DNA of 64,000 nucleotides from Paenibacillus sp. FSL H7-0331 (GTDB lineage Bacteria; Bacillota; Bacilli; Paenibacillales; NBRC-103111). A model generated the notes under the pieces. That model was not told the DNA's origin and did no database searches. It saw nothing but the letters and a program-made list of their open reading frames with translations. This document shows positions 43,584 to 52,942 of the stretch, piece after piece (the first letter of the stretch is position 1; every line of letters starts with the position of its first letter). Location: NCBI RefSeq assembly GCF_001956045.1, contig NZ_MRTH01000037.1:20349-84348 (forward strand), in the 5' to 3' direction. The position numbers and the translations under genes were made by a program.

Positions 43584-45221
43584 TTATCGTTTCTTGTAAC
43601 GATCCAATGCCGCATTCTGAATTTCTACCGCGCGATCAATACGTAATGTTTTTAATTTCTCGACATATTTATCGAAGTAATCCAGTGGCTCTGATCCCAA
43701 AATAATTTTTAATGAGGCTTCGTCTACTAGAGTGTTGACGTCATTCATGATTTTGGCCATCTCGGTTGCTTCCTGAGGTGTAGGAGAAACGGGAGGAAGA
43801 CCATATTTGTCGTTGTCTGTATTTTTCCATACTGCCAAAGCGTCCTTCTGCTGCTTCAAAGTTAAATATTGCTCAATATAACGTTTGTCCTGGATGAAGG
43901 TACCGCCGTAGCTGCCTCTAAAATACAGCGACATCGCCTGGGCAGGTGCCAGCTTTTCAGGATTATTCATAATCAGATCGGTATACTTCGGATAGCCGTT
44001 CTCCAGATTGTAGCTGACCACTGGCGTACCGAAGTTAAAGAAGAGGTGACCTTGCTCACCGTAGCCGTAATCAAGCATTTTGACAGCAAGCTCGGCATTT
44101 TTCGTTTTGGCGGAAATCGCAACATTACCGGTTATGGAGGTAAAGGCAAAATCCTTTTGACCGAATTTGGGTTTATCGCCCTTCTTCATGACCGGATATG
44201 GAGCGGCAATCAAGTCAGCCTTCGGGTCTTTGGCCTGCAGGGCAGGCAGCCATTTGCCGATACCGCTGCCTGCGTTGCCGATCATGGCACCGCTTACACC
44301 TGAGGTAATATTGGCATCCAACGCTTTGCTGTCCATACCAGGGAAGTTTTTATCGAGCAGTCCTTCTTCATACCACTTGCGGAAGGTTGCAAGAAATTGC
44401 TTGTATTCTGGCTGTGCAGGTCCAAATTTGACCTGATTGTTATCGATATAGAACAGCCGATGAATACCGAAGGCGCCTATGAAGGCTCCATTGTATATGC
44501 CTTCCATCGCTCTCGGCTTGCTTAGGAAGGAGAGAGGAGCTTTACTTCCTTTTTTCTCCTTAAATGCCTTCAGCGTCGTGTACCATTCATCCATTGTTTC
44601 CGGAACGGGCAGTCCAAGCTCATCAAGCCAGTCCTTGCGCAGCATGGTACCCTGATAAACCATCAAATCCTCGTGATCTCTTATAAAAGGAAACACAAAG
44701 TAGCTGCCGTTATCGGTTTTGACCATTTTATCGACATCAGGGTGATCCTTTAAATATTTTTTGAGGTTAGGAGCATGCTTATCGATCATATCATTGAGCT
44801 TCAAAATGTAGCCGTCATTGATCGCTTTTTCCGGTCCTCCGGGAAAGCCGCTTAGCCAGTCATATTCAACCATATCGGGAAGCTCGCCGGATGCCAGCAT
44901 TACGTTAAAAGCTTCTTTGGATTGGCCGGTAGCAGGCTGCGTAAATTTCAGCTTCACTCCGGTTCTTTTTTGCCATTCTTGGAAAAAGGGTACCTCATTC
45001 AGGTTCGATTTCAATCCGTTGAGATTGGCATTCATTTCTCCCCAATATTGCAAGGTCGTATCGGTTTTGATCGGATACGTAGTTCCCGCTGTACTCGGTG
45101 CGGTTCCCGGTGCTGTCGCTCCCGGCTTGGCAGGCTCAGCTGGCTTCGAACAGGCTGCAAGCGTGCCACCGCTTAATACGACAACAGCGAGCAGCGACGA
45201 AATACGTGAGCTTTTTTTCAT
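43584..45221 (-). CDS. Extracellular carbohydrate-binding lipoprotein (LplA/YtcQ-like)
   Basis: A 545-residue solute-binding protein. The signal peptide ends in a lipobox (GTLAACSK), followed by a Pro/Ala-rich linker. The large size, MVEYDWLSGFPGG and the WYEEGLLDKNFPGMDSKAL segment fit the LplA/YtcQ group, which binds complex oligosaccharides such as pectin fragments. ATG 45221 has an AAGGAGGAG site; the longer frame from 45302 is not supported. First structural gene after the AraC regulator. Confidence 0.92.
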   Translation of the reverse strand: MKKSSRISSLLAVVVLSGGTLAACSKPAEPAKPGATAPGTAPSTAGTTYPIKTDTTLQYWGEMNANLNGLKSNLNEVPFFQEWQKRTGVKLKFTQPATGQSKEAFNVMLASGELPDMVEYDWLSGFPGGPEKAINDGYILKLNDMIDKHAPNLKKYLKDHPDVDKMVKTDNGSYFVFPFIRDHEDLMVYQGTMLRKDWLDELGLPVPETMDEWYTTLKAFKEKKGSKAPLSFLSKPRAMEGIYNGAFIGAFGIHRLFYIDNNQVKFGPAQPEYKQFLATFRKWYEEGLLDKNFPGMDSKALDANITSGVSGAMIGNAGSGIGKWLPALQAKDPKADLIAAPYPVMKKGDKPKFGQKDFAFTSITGNVAISAKTKNAELAVKMLDYGYGEQGHLFFNFGTPVVSYNLENGYPKYTDLIMNNPEKLAPAQAMSLYFRGSYGGTFIQDKRYIEQYLTLKQQKDALAVWKNTDNDKYGLPPVSPTPQEATEMAKIMNDVNTLVDEASLKIILGSEPLDYFDKYVEKLKTLRIDRAVEIQNAALDRYKKR

Positions 45222-45372
45222 TAGTAATGACTCCTCCTTATGGTTTGTTCTACTCTGATTATCCGGGAGTCTGAGTGAAATCGATATGGCGTATACTTGC
45301 AAACGGATGAACGGTTTGTACCCGTCCGTAGACGATTGTTACAATCGGATGAATGATTGTTGCGATTAGGAC

Positions 45373-47760
45373 TTAAACCAGGTTCATTTCCTTGAAAGCT
45401 CCTGGGGTAATACCTTCGATTTTTTTGAAGGTTCGAATAAAAACATGAACATCGTTAAAGCCGGATACCTCGGAAATTTCGCCCACAGTCAGCTCCTTTT
45501 GCAATAGTAGCTCCTTGGACCTTTCCACTCTTGTTTTACTAATAAAATCGATTAAGCTTTGGCCTGTCTGTTCCTTAAAGAGCCTGGCTATATAAGAGGG
45601 CTTCAAATCAAACAGCTGTCCGATCAGGGAGTTGTTCAGATTACGATCGCGATAATTAACATTGACGTAATCGATCACATCCTGAATGAGCAGCATATGC
45701 GTTTTATACCTCGTTTCCATGGAGGCAAGCTTGCGCTTGGCCGACGTATGACTGCATATTTCCTGGAGCGCTTCTGTCAGCAGCGATTGCAGCTCTTCGA
45801 TCGTTTTACTGGAATGAAGCCGGTCCAGTGCAGCCGCGTCCCGGGTGAAGCTGAAGGTGCCAAGAGCACCGATGTCATCCACGGTTTTGATCAGTGTGCT
45901 CATCAAATTAAAAAGTAAATATTTACGAAGATGGACATGGCCGGTAACCTCGGAAAAATTGTGCTCGATGATGGAATCCATCGTGATTTTGGCTTGATCA
46001 TAATCACCCGCCTTCAGGCAATTCATCAGCTGCTGCTCCAGCTGAATCGGATAGAAATAATCGGTACCCTGTCGTTCAGTCCTCAGGCTGGAGCGAATAT
46101 CCTCGTGTGACAAAATCGGACTGCTGCCCATGACCAGCTTGTATTCCATCACATCCAGCGCTTCTTTATAGGCGATCGGAATATCGTTCAAGGTGGGGTG
46201 AGAGCTGCTGATGGAGATGGTAGCATCAATATGGAATTTTTTTAAGAGAAACTCACGGGCTTCTGTGGCAATTTGGCGTAGATCATTGGCATCACCGGAA
46301 TCATGCTCAGTCTGTCCGCTGAAATTAATCAGGCAGACCATCAGATCATCGGCTTCGCATACATAGCCGAGGTGAGTTTTGCCGGCCAATTCCTCGACGA
46401 CATTCGTAATAATGAAGCGCAGCAGCTTCATTTTCTCATTGGCTGTCTTCTGATCTAACCGTGATAAAAACTTATCGATATCGTTCAAATAAAATACGAG
46501 CACGGCAAACCGGCTGGATTGAAAATCGATGCCATAGGCCTGAACAATATGTTCAACGGGCAGGGGGGCGTCCAATAGTCCCTTGAGCAGCCGATTTAGA
46601 AAATTGGAGCGGAATAACTGATTTTGCTGCTTGAGATGCAGCCCGATTTTATCCTTTTCATCGATGGTCTCCATGAAAACATGCTCGATGTACTGAAACT
46701 CGTTGTCGTTCCGGCTATAGGAGACACCGGTTTGCGCTGCCACCGAGCGGAGCAGGCGATGCAAGGGACCGTAGTTTTTGAGGAGCAGGAAATAAGTCAG
46801 GATACTCCCGCCTGTCAAACTTATGACAATACTAACAATCGTCAGGTTCCGGACATAGCGGTCCTTTTCCCAGAAAAGCGTACTTGGAATGAGCGATACA
46901 TAGGACAATCCGGAAATACTGGATTCAGCGTGCATCACCTCATACTGTTGGCCATCCTGCGCTTTATAAGCAAATTCGACTTCCTTCGAAATGTGTAAGC
47001 GCTCTATTTGCGGAAGCTGGATATCCGTGTCGGGTGAGTTGGATACCAGAATCGTATTGTTGTCATTTAACACATACACTTGCCCACCACTAAACAACCG
47101 GATCTTGTCGGTCATATCAAGAAACTTGGCAGCATCTATGAGGATGACACAGGAGCCGACGCTTTGTTCATTAGGTCCCGCTGGAAAAGAGGTGATGAAC
47201 GCAACTGCCGGCTTCAAGGAACCACCCTGGCTTTTTATTTGCATGGGAAGAAAGCCATGATAGTTTTTGCGCTGCATAATCGACAGCCACTCCTCATAGC
47301 TCATCGATGGCGAGCCACCGTGAAGGTCCTCAAAGGCAAATTTGGAGTCTCGGTTTGTACCCGGCAATATTACGGTATTTTGCGCAGCCCAATAAATATA
47401 GAAATTGTCCACGAATGGATAGGACGCCTTGAATAACCTCAGCTCCTCCGAGGTTTCGTACACATCGTAGACGTAGCTGTTATTCGCGTATTTGTTGGAA
47501 TACATCAACGATTGCACCATAGTATGCAGGGACAGCTCCATATTGAGCCTACGGACATTTTGCAGCTCGTGGTCCATATTATCCCGCAATTGGGCAAGCA
47601 GGGTGGCATTGGCTCTATTAATTTCACCACGCAGCGTTTGCCCCGATTCCTGATTCACGGCAAGACTAACCAGAATGGGTAAAAATAAAATCGAAAAATA
47701 AGATATAATCCAGGTTAATATAATGCTACGGCGTTTAGACAACCTATTACGAAATGACAC
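45373..47760 (-). CDS. Membrane-anchored AraC-family regulator
   Basis: A 795-residue regulator with two membrane helices (about 14-34 and 300-322) flanking an extracytoplasmic Cache-like sensor, a cytoplasmic linker, and a C-terminal AraC domain (about 690-790; NLNNSLIGQLFDLKPSYIARLFKEQT, then VGEISEVSGFNDVHVFIRTFKKIEGITPGAF). Paenibacilli use such one-protein sensors in place of a YesM/YesN pair next to LplABC importers. It should sense the oligosaccharide outside the cell and activate the downstream operon. Confidence 0.9.
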   Translation of the reverse strand: MSFRNRLSKRRSIILTWIISYFSILFLPILVSLAVNQESGQTLRGEINRANATLLAQLRDNMDHELQNVRRLNMELSLHTMVQSLMYSNKYANNSYVYDVYETSEELRLFKASYPFVDNFYIYWAAQNTVILPGTNRDSKFAFEDLHGGSPSMSYEEWLSIMQRKNYHGFLPMQIKSQGGSLKPAVAFITSFPAGPNEQSVGSCVILIDAAKFLDMTDKIRLFSGGQVYVLNDNNTILVSNSPDTDIQLPQIERLHISKEVEFAYKAQDGQQYEVMHAESSISGLSYVSLIPSTLFWEKDRYVRNLTIVSIVISLTGGSILTYFLLLKNYGPLHRLLRSVAAQTGVSYSRNDNEFQYIEHVFMETIDEKDKIGLHLKQQNQLFRSNFLNRLLKGLLDAPLPVEHIVQAYGIDFQSSRFAVLVFYLNDIDKFLSRLDQKTANEKMKLLRFIITNVVEELAGKTHLGYVCEADDLMVCLINFSGQTEHDSGDANDLRQIATEAREFLLKKFHIDATISISSSHPTLNDIPIAYKEALDVMEYKLVMGSSPILSHEDIRSSLRTERQGTDYFYPIQLEQQLMNCLKAGDYDQAKITMDSIIEHNFSEVTGHVHLRKYLLFNLMSTLIKTVDDIGALGTFSFTRDAAALDRLHSSKTIEELQSLLTEALQEICSHTSAKRKLASMETRYKTHMLLIQDVIDYVNVNYRDRNLNNSLIGQLFDLKPSYIARLFKEQTGQSLIDFISKTRVERSKELLLQKELTVGEISEVSGFNDVHVFIRTFKKIEGITPGAFKEMNLV

Positions 47761-47900
47761 AGCCGTATCCCTCCCAGTGGTCGTGGTGTCCGTATTTGTA
47801 TGCGTTGTATCGTTCAGTATACAGGATTTTAACGCTCACCAATGTAACTCCATTGTGGTAAAATGTTGTTGGATTGATATTTTTGGGAGGGAATACCTTC

Positions 47901-48791
47901 GTGAACAAAATGGAGTATATTGCACTTGGTCCGGATCACTGTACATTTACTTTTAAAAAGCAAACAGTCGGCGATTTCCCTGGATATTATCATTACCATC
48001 GGGGGCTTGAGTTTTATTATGTGCACCAGGGTAAGGGCCATGTTGTGCTGAATCAGCGCATTTATGAGCTGCAGCCGGGTAAACTGTTCATTTATCGTCC
48101 TTATCAGCTTCATAAGCTGCACGTAGATACCGATGAAGCTGAGCCCTACACACGCAGTATCATCTTGTTTGAGCCGGCTGTTTTTGAGTTATATGTCAAA
48201 CCATATCCCAAGCTTCACCAATTATTTATGAGTTTGTGGAAGGAGGAGCAAGAGCTGCAGGTGTATGAGCTGAACCCTTTTCACGACATGTTGATCCCGG
48301 TTATGGACCATTACGCGCAGCGGCTGCGGGATACGAAGGATGGCGAGAAGGCACCTGTATTTGCACTGCTCCTGCTGCAATTGCTGGAGACCATTCATCC
48401 CTTGTGGAAGCAGGGCACGACGCTTAGCAAGCTGAGACCGAGAACGCTCAAGCATTCGGAAACGATCATGGAATGGGTGGAGGAGCGATATGCAGAGGAG
48501 ATTGGACTGGAGTGGATTGCGAGCAAGCTTCACCTGTCCAAGCATCATGTATCCCGATTATTCCGCAAGGAAACAGGAAGCAGCATTACCGAATATATTG
48601 CTAACAGACGAATTCGACAGGCTTGCTCACTGCTGGGCAGCACTTCTTTATCGATACAAACGATCGGACAGCGGGTTGGGCTTCACAACACCTCGTATTT
48701 TTGCCAGCTATTTCGAAGCATGACGGGAGTTTCCCCACAGCGCTTTCGTAAAGAGATCGATCCGTGGCATGATTTGGGAAGCAAGGGATAG
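47901..48791 (+). CDS. AraC-family regulator with cupin sensor
   Basis: A soluble regulator of about 296 residues. The N-terminal cupin (YYHYHRGLEFYYVHQGKGHVVL) binds a small ligand; the C-terminal AraC domain reads EIGLEWIASKLHLSKHHVSRLFRKET, then IQTIGQRVGLHNTSYFCQLFR. GTG 47901 lies nine bases after GGGAGGG; an earlier frame to 47874 is less likely. It is divergent from the membrane AraC regulator, and both may control the same sugar operon. Confidence 0.9.
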   Translation: MNKMEYIALGPDHCTFTFKKQTVGDFPGYYHYHRGLEFYYVHQGKGHVVLNQRIYELQPGKLFIYRPYQLHKLHVDTDEAEPYTRSIILFEPAVFELYVKPYPKLHQLFMSLWKEEQELQVYELNPFHDMLIPVMDHYAQRLRDTKDGEKAPVFALLLLQLLETIHPLWKQGTTLSKLRPRTLKHSETIMEWVEERYAEEIGLEWIASKLHLSKHHVSRLFRKETGSSITEYIANRRIRQACSLLGSTSLSIQTIGQRVGLHNTSYFCQLFRSMTGVSPQRFRKEIDPWHDLGSKG

Positions 48792-48821
48792 AGCCTATTT
48801 GAGGGAGAAGGTGGTTGGAGT

Positions 48822-49817
48822 ATGAAAGAAGCGGGTGAGATTATGAAAGAAGGCTGGGAAAGAGCGGTGTCGCCCCTTTCTCTTGACCTGAGGCAAATGA
48901 ATGAAATCGTCAGACCTGCCTTTGGGGGCAAACGGGTCACCTCCGCTGAACGCATAGGAGTCGGATGCAGCAATTTCAACTACAAAATCCAGCTGGAGGA
49001 TAGCGTCGATTCGTACCTGGTTCGTATATTCAGTAGGGGAAAAGAGGTTGCAGATAAAGAGCTGGCCATCGCACAGCTCGTTCGGCAAACCTTATCTGTT
49101 GCTGACTTCCTCTATGCCGATACAAGCTGCAGCGCGTTCGATAAACCGTGGGCTGTGCAGGAGTGGAAGGAGGGATTTTTGTTAAGCGATGTGTTTAAAA
49201 ACGGAACCCTTGCTGAACTCACATCGGCCGCAGCCTCAGTCGGCACCACGCTTGCCAACATCCATAGCTTTGAGTTTCCTGAATCGGGCTTTTTTGACAA
49301 GGAACTGAAGGTGACTCAGCCATTCAGCATGAACGGCGAGCGGTTTCTCTCATTCATCGAACAAAGCCTCTTTCATGAACCATGCGGCAAATGGCTGGGC
49401 GATGAGCTTACACAAGCGGTATGGTCCTACTGCCAAACCTATGGCCCTTTATTGACGGATAGCCAAGAAAGGCCTGTCCTTGTTCATTCGGATTTCAATG
49501 GCTTGAATATATTGATGCAGCATGGGCCAACAGGATGCTCGGTGTCAGCCGTTCTAGATTGGGAGTTCGCCTTTGCCTGGAGTCGGTACGTGGATATTGC
49601 CAACATGCTAAGGTATGAACAGGAGGGCTCAGCCTTTGAACAGCATTTTATTCGAGCCTATCAGGAGCAAGGGATGGTGCTGGAGCCTAATTGGCGGCTG
49701 CTTGCCAGGCTTGAGGACCTCGTTGCCTTGTGCGATATGATGAACACCTCCACCCTGGATACCCCTAACCGAATGAGTGATCTGAGGAGCTTGATCGTCG
49801 GAACCGTCCTGTCCTGA
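48822..49817 (+). CDS. APH-family phosphotransferase
   Basis: A 331-residue kinase-like protein of the aminoglycoside phosphotransferase/choline-kinase superfamily. The catalytic loop is VLVHSDFNGLNILM (Asp and Asn in the expected spacing), and the metal-binding Asp lies in AVLDWEFAF. The substrate cannot be told; many chromosomal members act on small alcohols or sugars rather than antibiotics. The start at 48822 is uncertain, with ATG 48846 also possible. It follows the AraC gene by 30 bases. Confidence 0.85.
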   Translation: MKEAGEIMKEGWERAVSPLSLDLRQMNEIVRPAFGGKRVTSAERIGVGCSNFNYKIQLEDSVDSYLVRIFSRGKEVADKELAIAQLVRQTLSVADFLYADTSCSAFDKPWAVQEWKEGFLLSDVFKNGTLAELTSAAASVGTTLANIHSFEFPESGFFDKELKVTQPFSMNGERFLSFIEQSLFHEPCGKWLGDELTQAVWSYCQTYGPLLTDSQERPVLVHSDFNGLNILMQHGPTGCSVSAVLDWEFAFAWSRYVDIANMLRYEQEGSAFEQHFIRAYQEQGMVLEPNWRLLARLEDLVALCDMMNTSTLDTPNRMSDLRSLIVGTVLS

Positions 49818-49840
49818 TATGAATCTGTTGGCAGCCTATC

Positions 49841-50224
49841 CTATTGTGCGACAAGCTTGCGGCTGGACGGACGCAGTGCCCACGACGCGATGACCAGTGC
49901 CAGGAAGACGAGCGGTTGGGCGGTAAGAGCAAGGCCGTCACCCGACAATGCATGGGATGCAGCCGCACCGCTGAGTTCGAAGACAAAGCCTGCGTAAGCC
50001 CATTCCTTCAAACGCGGAAAGCGCGGGATCACGATAGCAATAACACCCAGCAGCTTCCAGACACCCAGAATGGTAGCTATATAGACGGGATAACCGAGCT
50101 GGTTCAATACGGCCACCTGCTGCTCGCCGTGGGTGACGAACAGGAAGCCGCCGATGACGAAGCTTGCTGGACCGAATATCGTGGTTACCCAATAAAGAAT
50201 CGTTTTCATTTTTCCATTTTTCAT
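49841..50224 (-). CDS. DoxX-family membrane protein
   Basis: A 127-residue protein with four membrane helices (YWVTTIFGPASFVIGGFLF, ATILGVWKLLGVIAIVIP, EWAYAGFVFELSGAAASH, PLVFLALVIASWAL). This is the DoxX-like pattern including the KLLGVIA motif. The family includes subunits of small redox complexes, but the function of these stand-alone members is unclear. An AAGGAG site supports the start. It lies tail to tail with the phosphotransferase gene. Confidence 0.85.
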   Translation of the reverse strand: MKNGKMKTILYWVTTIFGPASFVIGGFLFVTHGEQQVAVLNQLGYPVYIATILGVWKLLGVIAIVIPRFPRLKEWAYAGFVFELSGAAASHALSGDGLALTAQPLVFLALVIASWALRPSSRKLVAQ

Positions 50225-50319
50225 TGTGAAATCTCCTTTCTTACCTGATTAATTGTATTCAATCCTATAGCTCGAGTTTATCATAAAACATAGATTTGGG
50301 TTTCTTGTGGATTGCTAAC

Positions 50320-50356
50320 AAAAAGGATGCAGCGCTTAGTAAGCGGCATCCTTTTG
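50320..50356. terminator. Intrinsic terminator
   Basis: AAAAGGATGC and GCATCCTTTT with an inner CGCTT/AAGCG form a long stem. It ends the minus-strand transcript of the Rob-like regulator. Confidence 0.85.
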
Positions 50357-50363
50357 TGTCTGA

Positions 50364-51272
50364 TCAGGCATCTTTATGTTTAATGGGAATGTAGATATCC
50401 ATTTGTGCATCTGGCTTGTCGGGGTGACAGCGTTCATCGTAAAGCTCGAACTCCGGTGTCCCGGCGTGCTCGTAACCGGAATGCGGAAACCATTCCGCGA
50501 AAATCGATTTCCATGTGCTTTGAATGGAGGGGGAGAACTGATCATGCGGAACTCTCGGTGTTGTAAACACGGCATATTCGGCGGACATGAACTCGCGGCA
50601 TACCAGGCCGTCGGGCACCCCTTCGAAATGTTCAGCCTCCATGCCGATCAAATACGTGAAGGTTCCCGAATCCATATCGAAGCTGTGGCAAATCCCAAGC
50701 TCGACAGGGCTATCTTGATGGATGCGGTTCGGAATGGACCTGGACCAGCCGTTCTGAAGATATTGCTGCCAAAAAGCCGGGATTTGCTGCAGGTTCTCCC
50801 CATTATTGGTTGAAGTACGAATCTCATAACCTACAACTTTAAAAGCAGGTTTGGTGATGATGCGGTATTCCATACGAATGCCTCCTAAATAAGGATTGTA
50901 CTTACGTTGAAGCACGTTCAGCTTTGAGTACTTGGGTGGTCGGATCCCTTTCTTGCGGTAATCGGTCGGCGTTATTTCGAACATGCGCTTGAAGGCACGA
51001 GTAAATGTTTCATGATTGTGGAATCCGTTCTCCAGCGCAATGTCTAGCATCCGTGCATCTGTGTAGGCTACCTGATAAGCAGAGAGCGCCAATCGTCGTT
51101 TGCGCACGTATTCCATCACCGTAACCTCCGCCATGGATAGGAAGACGCGATGAAAATGATAATCGGAGAGCCTCGCAACCTGCGCCAGTCGCTCCAGTGA
51201 CAGCTCCTCGGCTATATGTGCCTCTACATAATCGATGGTCGCTTGAATCTGTTTCAGATAATCTTCCTTCAT
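50364..51272 (-). CDS. AraC-family regulator with GyrI-like ligand domain
   Basis: A 302-residue Rob/MarA-like regulator. The N-terminal AraC domain reads ELSLERLAQVARLSDYHFHRVFLSMAEV, then LDIALENGFHNHETFTRAFKRMF. The C-terminal GyrI-like effector domain (about 135-300) starts YRIITKPAFKVVGYEIRTS and ends in GTPEFELYDERCHPDKPDAQ. Such proteins bind diverse hydrophobic ligands and control efflux or stress genes. No obvious target lies adjacent except perhaps DoxX. Confidence 0.92.
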   Translation of the reverse strand: MKEDYLKQIQATIDYVEAHIAEELSLERLAQVARLSDYHFHRVFLSMAEVTVMEYVRKRRLALSAYQVAYTDARMLDIALENGFHNHETFTRAFKRMFEITPTDYRKKGIRPPKYSKLNVLQRKYNPYLGGIRMEYRIITKPAFKVVGYEIRTSTNNGENLQQIPAFWQQYLQNGWSRSIPNRIHQDSPVELGICHSFDMDSGTFTYLIGMEAEHFEGVPDGLVCREFMSAEYAVFTTPRVPHDQFSPSIQSTWKSIFAEWFPHSGYEHAGTPEFELYDERCHPDKPDAQMDIYIPIKHKDA

Positions 51273-51414
51273 GCGATCGGGTGGCCTCCCTTTGTCTCCA
51301 TTCTAGACGGTATTCGCGTTTACTTCTTGATAATTCTTGCTATATTTGAGTTGAAGGACAAGATAAGGCAGCAGCTGTTATAATAGGGTTAGTCCTGATC
51401 GAGGAGGGATTCAT

Positions 51415-52203
51415 ATGAAGCTCGGAATGCCTACATTGGTACAATACACTTCCATTGCTGAAAATGTCCAGTTGTGCAAACAACTAGGTTTGGATTTTAT
51501 CGAATTAAATATGAACCTGCCCATCTGCATACCCGAAAATTTAAGCTGTTCAGAAATAAGAACCTATCAAGAACAATACGGCGTGGAGTTTACGATACAT
51601 CTTCCCGAAGAATTGGATGTATCCTCCTATCACCCTTCAATAAGGAAGGGACACTTGGAACGCTGCAGACAAGCGATGGAATGGGCTCATTTATCAGGCA
51701 TCCAAACCTTGAACATGCATATGAATAATGGGATTTATTTTACCCTACCGCAGACAAAAGTCTGGATCAATGAGCAGTACGAATCCAATTTTAGGGAATT
51801 TCTTCAAGATTCGTATGCAGAGCTTTATCAAATAGCTGCAGCCTATGATGTAGCCTTATGTATTGAGAATACAGGCAATTTTCAACTTCCTTATATTCGA
51901 AAAGCTCTTGACCAGTTAAGTGCTTTCGATAACTTTTATTTGACCTGGGATGTTGGTCATGATGCCAAAGCGGGCTTTGCAGAGGAATCGTTCTTCGCTC
52001 ATTACAATAATCGCATTCAACATATGCACCTGCATGATTATAATGGCAAGTCAGATCATCAAGCTTTATATACGGGCATTGTGCCTATAAATGACAGATT
52101 GGAATTTGCCCGGACCCATGATTGTTCGGTCGTTATTGAAGTGAAAACGAGTGATTCCTTGGCACAATCAGTATATAATCTAAGGCAAAATGGATTTCTA
52201 TAA
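51415..52203 (+). CDS. Sugar-phosphate isomerase/epimerase (TIM barrel)
   Basis: A 262-residue xylose-isomerase-like/AP-endonuclease-2-fold protein. Barrel landmarks are GLDFIELNMNLP, LNMHMNNG (strand 3), LCIENTGN (metal Glu), LTWDVGHDAK (Asp-His), IQHMHLHDYNG (His-Asp) and VVIEVKT (final Glu). A GAGGAGG site supports the ATG. It is intact, unlike the broken relative at 33863. It is co-transcribed with the unrecognised gene 17 bases downstream. Confidence 0.88.
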   Translation: MKLGMPTLVQYTSIAENVQLCKQLGLDFIELNMNLPICIPENLSCSEIRTYQEQYGVEFTIHLPEELDVSSYHPSIRKGHLERCRQAMEWAHLSGIQTLNMHMNNGIYFTLPQTKVWINEQYESNFREFLQDSYAELYQIAAAYDVALCIENTGNFQLPYIRKALDQLSAFDNFYLTWDVGHDAKAGFAEESFFAHYNNRIQHMHLHDYNGKSDHQALYTGIVPINDRLEFARTHDCSVVIEVKTSDSLAQSVYNLRQNGFL

Positions 52204-52220
52204 TAAAGGAGACTACGACG

Positions 52221-52829
52221 ATGGGGTGGGGTGAAATGCAGCTAATACCGAATGAATATAATGATGAATTTAGATCCATTGACGAAACAATCCTGAGACT
52301 TCTGAATGAACGCAAGCTTCTTGCAAACGGCAAACGGTACTTTCCAACAAAAGAAATTATGGAGGAATGGGCGACAAGCTATGAGTTGGACATTCCCACA
52401 ATCAGTTGGCTGATGCACAGTCTTAATGAGAGAAGCCAACCCAAGATGCCGAATGAACCAGGTGAACTGCTGAGTGTATTGCCCATTATGAAAAAGACGG
52501 TTGTCGATGGCTTTGAATATTCTTTGACACATGCCATGCAGCATAAGAACGCAAGTATTGTCTTTCTGGAAATTGAGCAAGTACAAGGTGAAGAAATGAA
52601 TGGTCATGTTCGCCCGCAATTGCTGCTGGAAGTAAAAGGGAATCAGGAATACTATGTTCGTAGAAACGGCTCCCACGGCGGCGGGGGACAAGCTCAGGTA
52701 CGCTTTATGGTCACGCCGCCGCTACCTAATAATATCAACGAATGCAGCTTAGGCTTGATTCCATATGCAGCTCCCATGGAGTATCCACCTAAGGAGATTA
52801 TTTTGGATCAAGAGGTTGTTTTTGAATAA
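52221..52829 (+). CDS. Unrecognised 202-residue protein
   Basis: A soluble protein with no signal peptide or membrane helix. The first 60 residues form a helical segment (SIDETILRLLNERKLLANGKR) that superficially resembles chorismate-mutase-type helices. The rest looks beta-rich (VFLEIEQVQGEEMNGHV, PQLLLEVKGNQEYYVRRNGSHGGGG). I do not recognise the family. An AAGGAG site nine bases before the ATG and tight spacing to the TIM-barrel gene support expression as an operon. Confidence 0.65.
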   Translation: MGWGEMQLIPNEYNDEFRSIDETILRLLNERKLLANGKRYFPTKEIMEEWATSYELDIPTISWLMHSLNERSQPKMPNEPGELLSVLPIMKKTVVDGFEYSLTHAMQHKNASIVFLEIEQVQGEEMNGHVRPQLLLEVKGNQEYYVRRNGSHGGGGQAQVRFMVTPPLPNNINECSLGLIPYAAPMEYPPKEIILDQEVVFE

Positions 52830-52942
52830 GATTCATTTACCTTTATCATTTCGATTCAGGATAATGCTATAATCAGGCATATAAGAAAATGCATAATGAC
52901 CACTGAAAGTATAAGGGATGTACATGTTCAGCAAGGGGTCTT

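Noticed and set aside
48822..49817. Aminoglycoside-resistance kinase
   Set aside because: Only the general APH catalytic motifs are present; there are no resistance-specific features and no mobile context.
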